The position numbers and the translations under genes were made by a program. Shown piece by piece: positions 7,376 to 16,708 of a DNA stretch of 64,000 nt. The DNA lies in NCBI GenBank assembly GCA_964491915.1, contig CAZBHS010000011.1, positions 1-64,000 of the forward strand. Direction: 5' to 3'. The stretch is from JAHELQ01 sp964491915 (GTDB lineage: Bacteria; Acidobacteriota; Aminicenantia; UBA2199). The number at the start of each line of letters is the position of its first letter. The first letter of the stretch is position 1. The notes under the pieces are model-generated. The model worked only from the letters and a program-made list of their open reading frames with translations, made no database searches and was not told where the DNA came from.

Positions 7376-10090
7376 CTAGTCTTTGTGCCGGCTGCTTTCT
7401 ACGGCAATGTCTTTATGAACCTCCACCAGAGAGCTGCCGGTATCCGGTTTGATGGTGAATCCTCTCTTTTTGAAAACCGAGAGCATCCGTTCATTGGTGG
7501 CTGTGGTTTCGGCGACGATTGATTTGAGACCCCATTTATTCGCAATTTCGAGGCAATAATCCGTCAGAATACTACCAAGCCCTTTTTCCTGCCAGGCATC
7601 GGCAATTAGAACCGCGTATTCGACTGTTTCGAGGTCCGGATCCGCCACCAGGCGTCCGACTCCCAACAATTTACGCTCGCCATCTTCTTCGAGTTCCGCC
7701 ACAATGGCCACTTCCCGGTCATAGTCGATAAAACAATAATGGGTGGCCACATCATGCGACTCCCACTGGAAAAAATAGCGGAATCTGGCATAGATCGATT
7801 CCCGTGAGCAACTGGCTAGAAGCTTCATCCACATTGGTTCGTCTTCCGGTTTGATGGGCCTGAGACATAGAGGCGTTCCATCTTTGAGTTCCAGATTCCT
7901 GACATACTCTTCCGGGTAGGGTTTTAATGCGAGGTGAGCGTAGGGTTTCATTTTTTTCCCCACCAATTCACGATCGACGACCACGCGGGCGTCCAGAGCT
8001 ATTACTCCGTCCTGGGTGGCCAGTAGGGGATTGATGTCCAATTCGCTGATTTCCGGGTAATCGGCTGCCAGGTAGGATAGGCGGATCATTGTTTCGATCA
8101 GTTTTTCGATATTGACCGGCGGGCGGCCGCGATAGCCGTTCAATAAGGGCCAAATTTTCAGCGATTTCAGCATTCTCAGCGCCAGTTTTTCGTTCAATGG
8201 CGGAAAGCCGATGGACCGGTCGGCGAATAGTTCCGCGGCTATTCCCCCGAATCCCACCATGATGACGGTTCCGAACACCGGATCTTTTTTGATGCCCAGA
8301 ATCAATTCCTGGCCGTTTTTGAGATCCACCATCGGCTGTACGGTCACGCCGTCTATTTTGGCGTCCGGCCGCGCTTTTTTTGACGCGTCCACCACCGCCT
8401 GGAACTTGTCCCGCACCAGCGACGCGCTGTCGATATCGAGGGCTACACCCCCGACGTCCGTTTTATGGGTAATATCTTTGGATAATATTTTTAGCACAAC
8501 CGGGTAACCGATCTTTTCCGCTAGAGCCGCCGCTTCCTCCGCGTCTGCCGCCGGGTGGGGGTAGGTGGTGGGAATGCCGTAGGCTTCGAGGATTTTTTTG
8601 GAGGTTTCTTCGGGCAATACCGTTTCATTGCCCGACAATAATTGTGCGAAGGTTGCCCGAAGCTTTTTGCGGTCGAGGGTAAATTCCACCGGAACATCTT
8701 TGGGGGTTTCATATAAGCTTTCCAGGTTGCGGGAGTAACTCACCAATGTCATGAAGGCGCGAATCGCCCGTTCCGGCGTCGAATAGGTGGATATTCCGTT
8801 GTCGTTTAGAATGTGTATCCCCTCGTGGAGACTCTGGCCTCCCAACCATGCGGCCAGGATCGGTTTGGTAGTGGTTTCCGCCAATTGGCCGATGGTTTTT
8901 GCCGTGGCGGTAGGATTTGTCATTGCCTGAGGTGTTAAAATAACCAGCACGGCATCCACACCCGGATCTTCCAATACAATCTTCGTGGCTTTGGCAAAGC
9001 GTTTTGAGCGGGCGTCGCCCAACACATCCACCGGATTCCCATGGGACCAGAAGGATGGAAGGTTTTCGTTCAGTTTCTCCATGGCGATATCCGACAGCTT
9101 AGCCAGCGTACCTTCTGCGGCGATCAATGCGTCGGTGGCCATCACTCCGGGGCCGCCGGCATTGGTCACGATTCCTAACCGGGGACCTTTGGGCAGTTTT
9201 TGGCGACCCAAAAGCTCCGCGCAGTCAAATATTTCGCCGATATCCAATACCCGCGCCATACCGATTCGTTCGAACGCGGCGTTGTACACCGCGTCTTCCG
9301 CCGCCATAGCGCCGGTGTGGGAGGCCGCCACTTCCGCGGATTCCGGGAAACGGCCGGCTTTGTAAGCGATGATGGGTTTGGTGCGGGCAAATGCGCGGGC
9401 CGCTGTCATAAAATGGCGCGCTTCGCCGATGGATTCGATATATAGAATGATTGCTCGGGTTTTTTCATCTTCTCCGAAATAATCGATCAGGTCTCCGAAT
9501 CCTACATCCGTCGCGTTGCCGACGGAAACAAAATAGGAGAATCCGACTTTCTCTTCCAGCGCCCAATCCAATACCGAGCTACATAACGCTCCGGATTGGG
9601 ATATAAACGCGATGTTTCCCTTTTTTGGCATTCCGGTGGCAAAACTCACATTGAGATTGAGTCCCGGAATGATGACTCCAAGGCAATTGGGGCCTAGAAT
9701 TCTCATGCCGCTGAATTTTGCCGCCTCTTCTCTAATGGCATCCTCGAGTTTTGCTCCCTCTTCACCGGTTTCCTTGAAACCGGCGGACATGATGATGATA
9801 CCTTTGATTCCCGCTTCTCCACATTGGCGGACATAAGCGGGGACTTCCTGGGCCGCGGTGCATATCACGCCAAGATCCGGCGCGTTGGGTAAGCTCTTTA
9901 TGTCCGGGAAACAAGGGATACCGAGGACAGCTTCGTGGTGTGGATTGACAGGATATACCACTCCACGAAATCCGCTGCCCACGAGGTTGGTCAATACTTT
10001 ACCGCCCACACTCCTGGGATTGGTGGTGACTCCGATGAGTGCGATCCGGTGGGGGTTGAAGATTGCGTCCAATTTGTGGGTATTACTCAT
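7376..10090 (-). CDS. ADP-forming acetyl-CoA synthetase fused to a GNAT acetyltransferase domain
   Basis: 904 residues: CoA-binding domain (from about 10), succinyl-CoA-ligase-like domain, ATP-grasp domain (about 480-700) and a C-terminal GNAT domain (about 735-890, acetyl-CoA loop QEKGLGS). The first three domains interconvert acetyl-CoA + ADP + Pi and acetate + ATP, the energy-yielding step of many amino-acid fermenters. The overall layout equals that of the protein acetyltransferase Pat of Salmonella, in which the ligase part is inactive because the catalytic His is lost. Here the His is present (AASHTGAMA, near residue 255), so both activities may be intact. The start ATG follows GGAGGA. 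First gene of an operon with the histidine kinase and sigma-54 regulator. Confidence 0.88.
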   Translation of the reverse strand: MSNTHKLDAIFNPHRIALIGVTTNPRSVGGKVLTNLVGSGFRGVVYPVNPHHEAVLGIPCFPDIKSLPNAPDLGVICTAAQEVPAYVRQCGEAGIKGIIIMSAGFKETGEEGAKLEDAIREEAAKFSGMRILGPNCLGVIIPGLNLNVSFATGMPKKGNIAFISQSGALCSSVLDWALEEKVGFSYFVSVGNATDVGFGDLIDYFGEDEKTRAIILYIESIGEARHFMTAARAFARTKPIIAYKAGRFPESAEVAASHTGAMAAEDAVYNAAFERIGMARVLDIGEIFDCAELLGRQKLPKGPRLGIVTNAGGPGVMATDALIAAEGTLAKLSDIAMEKLNENLPSFWSHGNPVDVLGDARSKRFAKATKIVLEDPGVDAVLVILTPQAMTNPTATAKTIGQLAETTTKPILAAWLGGQSLHEGIHILNDNGISTYSTPERAIRAFMTLVSYSRNLESLYETPKDVPVEFTLDRKKLRATFAQLLSGNETVLPEETSKKILEAYGIPTTYPHPAADAEEAAALAEKIGYPVVLKILSKDITHKTDVGGVALDIDSASLVRDKFQAVVDASKKARPDAKIDGVTVQPMVDLKNGQELILGIKKDPVFGTVIMVGFGGIAAELFADRSIGFPPLNEKLALRMLKSLKIWPLLNGYRGRPPVNIEKLIETMIRLSYLAADYPEISELDINPLLATQDGVIALDARVVVDRELVGKKMKPYAHLALKPYPEEYVRNLELKDGTPLCLRPIKPEDEPMWMKLLASCSRESIYARFRYFFQWESHDVATHYCFIDYDREVAIVAELEEDGERKLLGVGRLVADPDLETVEYAVLIADAWQEKGLGSILTDYCLEIANKWGLKSIVAETTATNERMLSVFKKRGFTIKPDTGSSLVEVHKDIAVESSRHKD

Positions 10091-10553
10091 GAGTTCCTCC
10101 GCTCATATTTGTACGTCGAATTTTGGATTCACCTTTGGCGGCTGTGGGGCCTACCTCCTCGATGTGGAAAGTCAAATATTTATGTAACAAAGTCGTTTCC
10201 GTTTATTTTTCGTTAATCTTGTCCGGGGGGGACTAATATAGTTAATATACTTGATCTTGTTAAAATTGTAAACTGGAAAATGAAATTTTTTTCATCAAAA
10301 AATGACTCCAATCAAGAGTCGATAGACTTCGAGCAAGGGGGAAATATCTCGAGATGGGGGTGATTCAGGCGGGGAATGACGGTTTTTTTTTGGTGAGGAG
10401 AAAAAAATGTGCCGGGGATGTATTGTGATTTTTTCGCGAATATGGTTAAATTAAACAATCATACCTTTAATATCATGGAAACATATTTCCGGTTTTTGGT
10501 AAACCGTTTTACTATGCTGTATTATTATGTGAGTTTGTTTAGGAGGAACATAT
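10091..10553. promoter_or_regulatory. Divergent intergenic region between acetyl-CoA synthetase and OFA carrier
   Basis: 463 bases, AT-rich, without a gene. A plausible promoter for the carrier is TTGGTA (10496-10501), an 18-base spacer and TATTAT (10520-10525). I looked for a -24/-12 (sigma-54) promoter on both strands and did not find a good match. Confidence 0.45.
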
Positions 10554-11843
10554 ATGAGTGATCAGAAGCTGTTTAACCGCTGGCTTGTCGTGGTCGGCGC
10601 ACTGCTGATTCAATTGTGCCTTGGGGCGATTTACGCCTGGTCGGTATTTACACCCTACCTGACCGGCAAAACCAAGGACCCGGTTCATCAATTCAGTTTT
10701 ACTTCCACCCAGACGCAGATTATCTTCTCCGTTGGGCTGGCGGCGTTCGCCGTAACCATGATTTTCGCCGGCCGCTGGCAGGCCAAAAGAGGTCCGCAAT
10801 TGGTATGTGTGGCGGGCGGTCTTGTATTGGGCGCCGGGTACATCCTGGGTTCTTTTTTCGGCGCTAGTTTTATAGGGCAGGTGCTGGCCATCGGTTTGAT
10901 CGGCGGCGCCGGCATCGGATTGGCGTATGTGTGTCCCATCGCGGTGGGAATGCGTTGGTTTCCGGACAAAAAAGGACTTATCACGGGACTCGCGGTGGCG
11001 GGCTTCGGTTTTGGAGCCATGATTTGGGTCAAGTTAGCCGGATCATGGGGGCGGTTATTGGCGAAATACGGTGTAAGCAAGGTCTTTTTAATATATGGAA
11101 TCATGTTTGCGGCAATCGTGCTGGTGGGTTCGATTTTCATGAAGTATCCGCCGGAGGGTTGGAAGCCGGAGGGTTGGAATCCGTCGTCTGCTAATAATAA
11201 CGGTAACAATCCCGGAGGTCTGGAATTCAGTAGCCGACAAATGCTTAAAACACCGCAGTTTTACGCGTTGTGGACCACTTTTGTGTTTAGCGCCATGGCC
11301 GGATTGATGACCATCGGCATCATCAAGCTCTTTGGAATTGACGCGTTGCAAAAAGCGGGCTACAACGAGGTGCAGGCCAGCGCCATCGCCGGAACGTCTA
11401 TGGCTGTGTTTTTGTCTATCGCCAATGGTTTGGGTCGGATTATCTGGGGAACTGTTTCAGAGAAAATCGGACGCAAGCAATCTATCTTGATTATGACGTT
11501 GGCGCAGGGCATTGTTATGCTGGCGTTCTATTATATGGGTCGTTCGGAGATGATGTTATACCTGGGTGCCGCTCTCATCGGCTTCAATTTTGGAGGTAAC
11601 TTTTCGTTGTTCCCCACTGCTACGGCGGATTTTTTCGGAACCCGCTCAGTAGGTTTGAATTATGGTTGGATGTTTACGGCGTACGGCGCCGGCGGCATTA
11701 TCGGCCCCATTTTAGCGGGCTTGATTCGCGACGCCTGGCAGAATTTCCATATGGCATTTGTGATTTCAGGCGTCTTATGCCTGGCTGCGGCGGGAATTAC
11801 ATTTTTTGTGGAAGCTCCTACCGGGGTCCCGGTGGAAGAGTGA
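10554..11843 (+). CDS. OFA-family major facilitator carrier
   Basis: 429 residues with about 12 hydrophobic segments. The N-terminus (NRWLVVVGALLIQLCLGAIYAWSVF) is the hallmark of the oxalate/formate antiporter (OFA) branch of the major facilitator superfamily. Members exchange small carboxylates across the inner membrane; in this genome acetate, formate or a keto acid would make sense, but the substrate cannot be read from the sequence. An ideal Shine-Dalgarno (AGGAGGA) precedes the ATG. The gene lies between the acetyl-CoA synthetase operon (divergent) and the acyl-CoA/ACP ligase (130 bases downstream, same strand). Confidence 0.85.
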   Translation: MSDQKLFNRWLVVVGALLIQLCLGAIYAWSVFTPYLTGKTKDPVHQFSFTSTQTQIIFSVGLAAFAVTMIFAGRWQAKRGPQLVCVAGGLVLGAGYILGSFFGASFIGQVLAIGLIGGAGIGLAYVCPIAVGMRWFPDKKGLITGLAVAGFGFGAMIWVKLAGSWGRLLAKYGVSKVFLIYGIMFAAIVLVGSIFMKYPPEGWKPEGWNPSSANNNGNNPGGLEFSSRQMLKTPQFYALWTTFVFSAMAGLMTIGIIKLFGIDALQKAGYNEVQASAIAGTSMAVFLSIANGLGRIIWGTVSEKIGRKQSILIMTLAQGIVMLAFYYMGRSEMMLYLGAALIGFNFGGNFSLFPTATADFFGTRSVGLNYGWMFTAYGAGGIIGPILAGLIRDAWQNFHMAFVISGVLCLAAAGITFFVEAPTGVPVEE

Positions 11844-11973
11844 TCCGGCCTGCGGTTATATCTCTTGACATTTGGCTGTTTTTATTTTATAAAATAATCT
11901 CAGTATTATGATTTTGAGGCTGTTTCAGAAGACAATAACAAAATTTACTATACCCCAAGGAGGGAAATAATAG

Positions 11974-13680
11974 ATGAGTAACATCGGTTCCTACGAGGAA
12001 ATGAGAAAAACCTTCACCTGGGAAATTTCCGAAAAAGAGTTGGGATTCAAAGAAGGTGATAATATCAACATCGGCTACTATTGTTCCGACCGGATCTGCG
12101 AAATGGGAAAAGCTGACAAGCTGGCATTGATCTGGCAGGGACACAGCGGCGAAGTGAAAAAGTATACCTTTGACGAGATGAGGGTGTATACCAATACCAT
12201 AGCCCATTATTTAAAAGGGTTGGGAATTGAAGCGGGCGATCGTGTGTGCCTGTTTATGGACAAAGTGCCGGAATTGTATTTTGGATTCCTCGGCATATTG
12301 AAAATGGGCGGCATCGCCCAGCCCCTGTTTTCCGCGTTCGGCGGCGAGTCTTTGTTCACCCGGTTGGAAAATGCCCAGACTAAGGCAATTATTACCCAGA
12401 AAAAACATGTAAGCAAAGTCAGGAAAATCAAAGAAGAACTTCCTCACCTGCAGCACATCATCGTTGTGGATGACGACGGCAAAAAGCCGCTTCGGGAGCG
12501 CGAAATGTCATTCGCCATGGAAGCTGTGGAAAAAATCCAGACCTTCGAGGTCTATCCCTCGGTTGCCGAAACACCGTCGGTGCTTCACTACACCTCCGGT
12601 ACCACCGGTCAGCCCAAAGGGGCGCAGCATGTCCATTATTCTTTGATTTCGCAGTACATCACCTCCAGGTATGTCCTGGATCTAATGGAAGATGATATTT
12701 ATTGGTGCACCGCCGACCCGGGCTGGGTCACAGGTACATCTTACGGCATTATCGGTCCCTGGGCCAATGGCGTGACCCAGTGTGTATTGGATGCCGGTTT
12801 TAAGGCGGAGAGCTGGTACAAATTTATCCGGGATCACAAGATCACCATTTGGTACTCCGCTCCCACAGCCATCCGTTCATTGATGAAAGTCGGGTCAGAT
12901 GTGGTCAAACAATATGATATGTCTTCCCTTCGTCATATGTGCAGCGTGGGGGAACCCCTCAACGCGGAGGCGGTCATCTGGTCGAAAGAGGCGTTTGGTA
13001 TGGAATTTTACGATACTTTCTGGCAGACCGAGACCGGCGCCCACATGATCTGCAACTATCCCGGTATGAAAGTGAAGCCCGGTTCCATGGGAAAACCCTT
13101 CCCCGGCATCACGGCGTCGGTGTTGGATTTGAAAACCCACCAACCTATCGAAACTCCCGGCACAGTCGGCTTGATCGCCTTCAAACCCGGTTGGCCCTCG
13201 ATGTTCCGTAGCTATTGGAACAATGAGGCCGTGTACAAGAGCAAGTTCATCAATGGTTGGTACATTAGCGGCGATCGCGCTTCCATCGATGAGGACGGCT
13301 ATTACTGGTTCGTCGGCCGCGATGATGATGTTATCAACACCGGCGGTCATTTGGTGGGTCCCTTTGAGATCGAATCGGCTCTGTTGGAGCACGAAGCGGT
13401 GGCGGAATCCGCTGTTGTCGGTAAACCCGATCCGGTGAACATGGAAGTGGTCAAGGCGTTTATTACTCTGAAACCCGGATTCCAGGCTGATAAGATGCTG
13501 GAATTGGAGATTATGAATTTTATTCGCAAAAAACTCTCTCCGCTGGCGATGCCGCAGGAGATCGAGTTTGCCGATTCTCTGCCTAAAACCCGCAGCGGCA
13601 AAATTATGCGCCGCCTGTTAAGGGCCAAAGAATGGGGCGAGGAGATCGGCGATACTTCCACTCTGGAAGACGATGAATAG
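11974..13680 (+). CDS. AMP-forming acyl-CoA/acyl-ACP synthetase (AcsA-like)
   Basis: 568 residues of the adenylate-forming superfamily. The AMP-binding P-loop-like motif TSGTTGQPKGA lies at about 207-217, the motif YDTFWQTETG near 350, the GDR/ID hinge (YISGDRA ... DEDGYYWFVGRDDD) near 430-450, and the catalytic Lys in KTRSGKIMRR near the C-terminus. The closest family look is acetyl-CoA synthetase of the archaeal/Gram-positive type. The next gene, 24 bases on, encodes an acyl carrier protein and the one after that an alpha-oxoamine synthase, so it may load a carboxylic acid onto the carrier protein instead of CoA. A clean Shine-Dalgarno (AAGGAGG) precedes the ATG. Confidence 0.85.
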   Translation: MSNIGSYEEMRKTFTWEISEKELGFKEGDNINIGYYCSDRICEMGKADKLALIWQGHSGEVKKYTFDEMRVYTNTIAHYLKGLGIEAGDRVCLFMDKVPELYFGFLGILKMGGIAQPLFSAFGGESLFTRLENAQTKAIITQKKHVSKVRKIKEELPHLQHIIVVDDDGKKPLREREMSFAMEAVEKIQTFEVYPSVAETPSVLHYTSGTTGQPKGAQHVHYSLISQYITSRYVLDLMEDDIYWCTADPGWVTGTSYGIIGPWANGVTQCVLDAGFKAESWYKFIRDHKITIWYSAPTAIRSLMKVGSDVVKQYDMSSLRHMCSVGEPLNAEAVIWSKEAFGMEFYDTFWQTETGAHMICNYPGMKVKPGSMGKPFPGITASVLDLKTHQPIETPGTVGLIAFKPGWPSMFRSYWNNEAVYKSKFINGWYISGDRASIDEDGYYWFVGRDDDVINTGGHLVGPFEIESALLEHEAVAESAVVGKPDPVNMEVVKAFITLKPGFQADKMLELEIMNFIRKKLSPLAMPQEIEFADSLPKTRSGKIMRRLLRAKEWGEEIGDTSTLEDDE

Positions 13681-13704
13681 TAAAACAATTATGAGGAGAT
13701 AAAC

Positions 13705-13956
13705 ATGTCTGACTTAAAAGATGTCATTTTAGAATATGTGGTAGAGGAATACCTGGACGAAGATGACGATATGGAGGTTGATTTCGATACTCCGTTGATT
13801 TCCGGCGGTATTGTCGATTCTTTCTCGATGGTATCCCTGAAACGGTTTCTAGAAACCAAATACGAGATTCAGATTCCCGACGCCAAAGCCACGCCCGAAG
13901 CGTTCGATTCCGTGAACAAAATTTTGGTACTGCTGAAAGAATTTAACGTCGAATGA
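13705..13956 (+). CDS. Acyl carrier protein
   Basis: 83 residues, strongly acidic, with the phosphopantetheine attachment Ser in GIVDSFSM (about residue 39) and a typical four-helix ACP pattern. It carries an acyl group as a thioester in the cytoplasm. Its position between an AMP-forming ligase and an alpha-oxoamine synthase indicates a dedicated carrier for this pathway, not the housekeeping ACP of fatty acid synthesis. No fatty acid synthesis genes are nearby. Shine-Dalgarno GAGGAG lies eight bases before the ATG; the next gene starts 16 bases after the stop. Confidence 0.88.
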   Translation: MSDLKDVILEYVVEEYLDEDDDMEVDFDTPLISGGIVDSFSMVSLKRFLETKYEIQIPDAKATPEAFDSVNKILVLLKEFNVE

Positions 13957-13972
13957 ACGTTGAGGGATCATT

Positions 13973-15220
13973 ATGGCCTATTCAGATGAATTAAGAAATA
14001 TCTTCAAAGGTGAATTGGATGATATCCGCGAAGCCGGAATCTTCAAGGTCGAACGGATTATCCATGCTCGCCAGGATTCGGAAATCGACGTGGTATTCCC
14101 CGCTGGTTCCGGCCAGAAGCATGTGATCAATATGTGCGCCAACAACTACCTCGGGTTGTCGTCCCATCCGGAAGTCGTCAAAGCCGCGCACGCGGGTTTG
14201 GATGTCAGAGGCTACGGTATGTCCTCGGTTCGCTTTATTTGCGGTACCCAGGATATTCATAAAGAATTGGAAGGCAAGCTGACAAATTTTTTGGGCACTG
14301 AGGACACCATCCTGTTCCCATCCTGCATGGATGCTAACGGCGGTGTGTTCGAGGCGATTCTCTCGGAAGAGGATGTCATGATCGCCGACCGCCTGGTGCA
14401 CGCTTCCATCGTGGACGGTATGAGATTGTGCAAAGCCATGACCGATACCTTTAAACATTCGGACATGAAACACCTGGAGAAAAAGCTTCAGTTGCACCAG
14501 GACAAACGGGTTCGCCTGATCATCACCGACGGTTCCTTCTCCATGGACGGCGACCTGGCGAAATTGGACCAGATCGTTGAACTGGCGGAAAAATACGATG
14601 CCATGGTATTTGTGGATGATTCCCACGCCTCCGGCTTTATCGGTAAAACCGGTCGCGGCACCCATGAACATTGCGGCGTGGTGGGAAAGATCGATATCAT
14701 CACCACGACTCTGGGTAAAGCGTTGGGCGGAGCGTCCGGCGGTTGTGTGTCCGGTCGTGCGGAATTGGTGGAGATGTGCCGGCAGAAAGCGCGTCCCTAT
14801 CTCTTTTCCAACACCATCGCACCGGTTGTTGTGGCCGGAGCCAACGCGGTGATGGATATTGTCACCCGCACAACGGAACGGCGCGATAAGTTGGAAGAAA
14901 ACACCGAGTTCTGGCGCAAAGGGTTGACTGAAGGCGGTCTGATTATCAAAGACGGCGAGACTCCAATCGTACCGGTGATGTTATTCAACGCCAAGCTGTC
15001 GCAAGATTTTGCCCGCGATTTGTATGAGGAAGGGATTTACGCCATCGGTTTCTTCTTCCCCGTTGTAGCCAAAGGCCAGGCCAGGATCCGCACGCAATTA
15101 TCCGCCGCCCATGATATGCATCATCTTGAAAAGGCGCTGGACGCGTTCCTTAAAGTTGGTAAAAAGTATGATATCCTGCACAAAACCAAGCAGGAAGTCA
15201 TCGACATGTACGGAAATTAA
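13973..15220 (+). CDS. Alpha-oxoamine synthase, Kbl-like paralogue linked to ACP
   Basis: 415 residues, PLP-dependent fold-type I. The PLP Lys is in TTTLGKALGGASGG (near residue 245), and the PLP-contacting DDSHASGF and substrate region SVRFICGTQDIHKELE are present. Overall it is close to 2-amino-3-ketobutyrate CoA ligase (Kbl: glycine + acetyl-CoA). However, in the usually conserved NHAS motif that holds the PLP-stacking His the Asn is replaced by Val (LVHAS), and SSCFDANGG has become PSCMDANGG. With a carrier protein immediately upstream it may condense an amino acid with an acyl-ACP, as serine palmitoyltransferases do. It differs from the more orthodox Kbl encoded 178 bases downstream. Confidence 0.8.
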   Translation: MAYSDELRNIFKGELDDIREAGIFKVERIIHARQDSEIDVVFPAGSGQKHVINMCANNYLGLSSHPEVVKAAHAGLDVRGYGMSSVRFICGTQDIHKELEGKLTNFLGTEDTILFPSCMDANGGVFEAILSEEDVMIADRLVHASIVDGMRLCKAMTDTFKHSDMKHLEKKLQLHQDKRVRLIITDGSFSMDGDLAKLDQIVELAEKYDAMVFVDDSHASGFIGKTGRGTHEHCGVVGKIDIITTTLGKALGGASGGCVSGRAELVEMCRQKARPYLFSNTIAPVVVAGANAVMDIVTRTTERRDKLEENTEFWRKGLTEGGLIIKDGETPIVPVMLFNAKLSQDFARDLYEEGIYAIGFFFPVVAKGQARIRTQLSAAHDMHHLEKALDAFLKVGKKYDILHKTKQEVIDMYGN

Positions 15221-15237
15221 AAAGGTATTTTCAGATA

Positions 15238-15266
15238 AAAGGGCGCGCAACACGCGCGCCCTTTCG
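15238..15266 (+). terminator. GC-rich hairpin terminator after the ACP-linked synthase
   Basis: An 11-bp perfect stem (AAAGGGCGCGC / GCGCGCCCTTT) with loop AACAC, 18 bases after the stop codon. The T-tract is short. It separates the ligase-ACP-synthase operon from the second Kbl-type gene. Confidence 0.6.
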
Positions 15267-15397
15267 TCGGTATTTGTCCGTTATTTCTTCACAGCCTCTC
15301 TCAGGGGGAGTTTTCACATTTTTTGCTTGTCTTTTTTGATAAATGATGTAAAATGATAGTTAAATTTATTGGAAAAAAATAATGGGAGGCTTAGCAC

Positions 15398-16660
15398 ATG
15401 TATCAAAGAGCCAGGTACGATTTTAATAAGGAAATTATAAAAATAAAGGAAGCCGGTCTGTATAAGGACGAGCGCGTCATTCTTTCGGATCAAAAGCCAA
15501 ATGTGTCAGTGACGTTTCCAGTGGGTTCCAAACCGAAAGATGTGTTGAATTTCTGCGCCAACAATTATCTGGGCCTGGCCAATCACCCGGAATTGATCAA
15601 AACCGCCCACGAAGTGCTTGATAAATATGGATTTGGGTTGGCCTCGGTGCGCTTTATTTGTGGGACCCAGGATTTGCATAAAGAGTTGGAGCGTAAAATT
15701 TCCGAATTCCACGGCACCGAAGACACAATCCTTTATTCTTCGTGCTTCGATGCCAACGGCGGGCTTTTCGAGAGCTTGCTCTGTCCCGAGGACGCCATTA
15801 TTACCGATGCCCTGAATCATGCCAGTATCATCGACGGCATCCGTCTGTGCAAGGCTAAACGGTTTATTTACGAACATTCAGATATGAAATCGCTGGAAAA
15901 GGCATTGAAGAACGCCCGTGAAGGTCTGGACATCTGGGATGGCGCCGGACTCGGCAAAGAACCTGTCCCCGCCAGGAATATCATTGTCGCCACCGACGGT
16001 GTGTTCTCGATGGATGGAGATATCGCCAAATTACCGGAAATCGTCGAATTGGCCAAGAAGTATGACGCTATGGTGATGGTGGATGAATCACACGCCACGG
16101 GATTTTTTGGAAAAACCGGCCGCGGTTCCGCCGAATATTGCGGAGTGTTGGGAGAGGTTGACATCATCACTTCCACCCTCGGCAAAGCAATGGGCGGCGC
16201 GTCCGGCGGTTTCACCACCGGGCGCAAGGAGATTGTCGAGATGTTGAGACAGAAATCACGGCCCTATCTATTCTCCAATACGATCGCTCCCGTCATTGCC
16301 GGAGCGGGTATCGCCGCCTTTGACCTGTTGAGTAAGAGCGATGATTTACGGAAAAAATTGACGGAAAACACCGCCTATTTCCGTCAGCAAATGGAGAAAT
16401 TGGGATTTGACATTATCAAAGGCGTCCATCCTATCGTTCCCATTTTGTTTCGCAATTTCAAGAACGACGCGATGTTGGCGCAAGAAATATCCCGCGACCT
16501 GTACGAAGAGGGTATCTATGTCATCGGCTTTTCATTTCCGGTGGTACCGAAGGGACAGGCTCGTATTCGCGTTCAGATCTCAGCGGCCCACAGCCGGAAA
16601 GATATCGACATAGCTTTGGCCGCCTTTGGAAAAATAGGGAAAAAACACAACGTCATATAA
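15398..16660 (+). CDS. kbl: 2-amino-3-ketobutyrate CoA ligase (glycine C-acetyltransferase)
   Basis: 420 residues with all Kbl hallmarks: NNYLGLANHPE, SVRFICGTQDLHKELE, SSCFDANGGLFE, LNHASIIDGIRLCKA, DESHATGF and PLP Lys in TSTLGKAMGGASGG. The enzyme cleaves 2-amino-3-ketobutyrate with CoA to glycine and acetyl-CoA in threonine breakdown, or works in reverse. A small insertion near residue 170-185 (after the EKALKNA helix) is absent from the paralogue upstream. No threonine dehydrogenase is seen nearby. It has its own Shine-Dalgarno (GGGAGG) and follows a terminator, so it is probably a separate unit. Confidence 0.85.
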   Translation: MYQRARYDFNKEIIKIKEAGLYKDERVILSDQKPNVSVTFPVGSKPKDVLNFCANNYLGLANHPELIKTAHEVLDKYGFGLASVRFICGTQDLHKELERKISEFHGTEDTILYSSCFDANGGLFESLLCPEDAIITDALNHASIIDGIRLCKAKRFIYEHSDMKSLEKALKNAREGLDIWDGAGLGKEPVPARNIIVATDGVFSMDGDIAKLPEIVELAKKYDAMVMVDESHATGFFGKTGRGSAEYCGVLGEVDIITSTLGKAMGGASGGFTTGRKEIVEMLRQKSRPYLFSNTIAPVIAGAGIAAFDLLSKSDDLRKKLTENTAYFRQQMEKLGFDIIKGVHPIVPILFRNFKNDAMLAQEISRDLYEEGIYVIGFSFPVVPKGQARIRVQISAAHSRKDIDIALAAFGKIGKKHNVI

Positions 16661-16669
16661 ATTTTTATT

Positions 16670-16708
16670 CGAGGCCGCGACTGTTATCGACTGCCTCGTC
16701 GCTTTTTT
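16670..16708 (+). terminator. Terminator after kbl
   Basis: CGAGGC (16670-16675) pairs with GCCTCG (16693-16698); GTCGC and six T follow. It lies between the convergent kbl and CDP-alcohol phosphatidyltransferase genes. Confidence 0.5.

Noticed and set aside
10091..10553. Sigma-54 promoter for the acetyl-CoA synthetase operon or OFA carrier
   Set aside because: No GG-N10-GC pattern with good flanks found on either strand.
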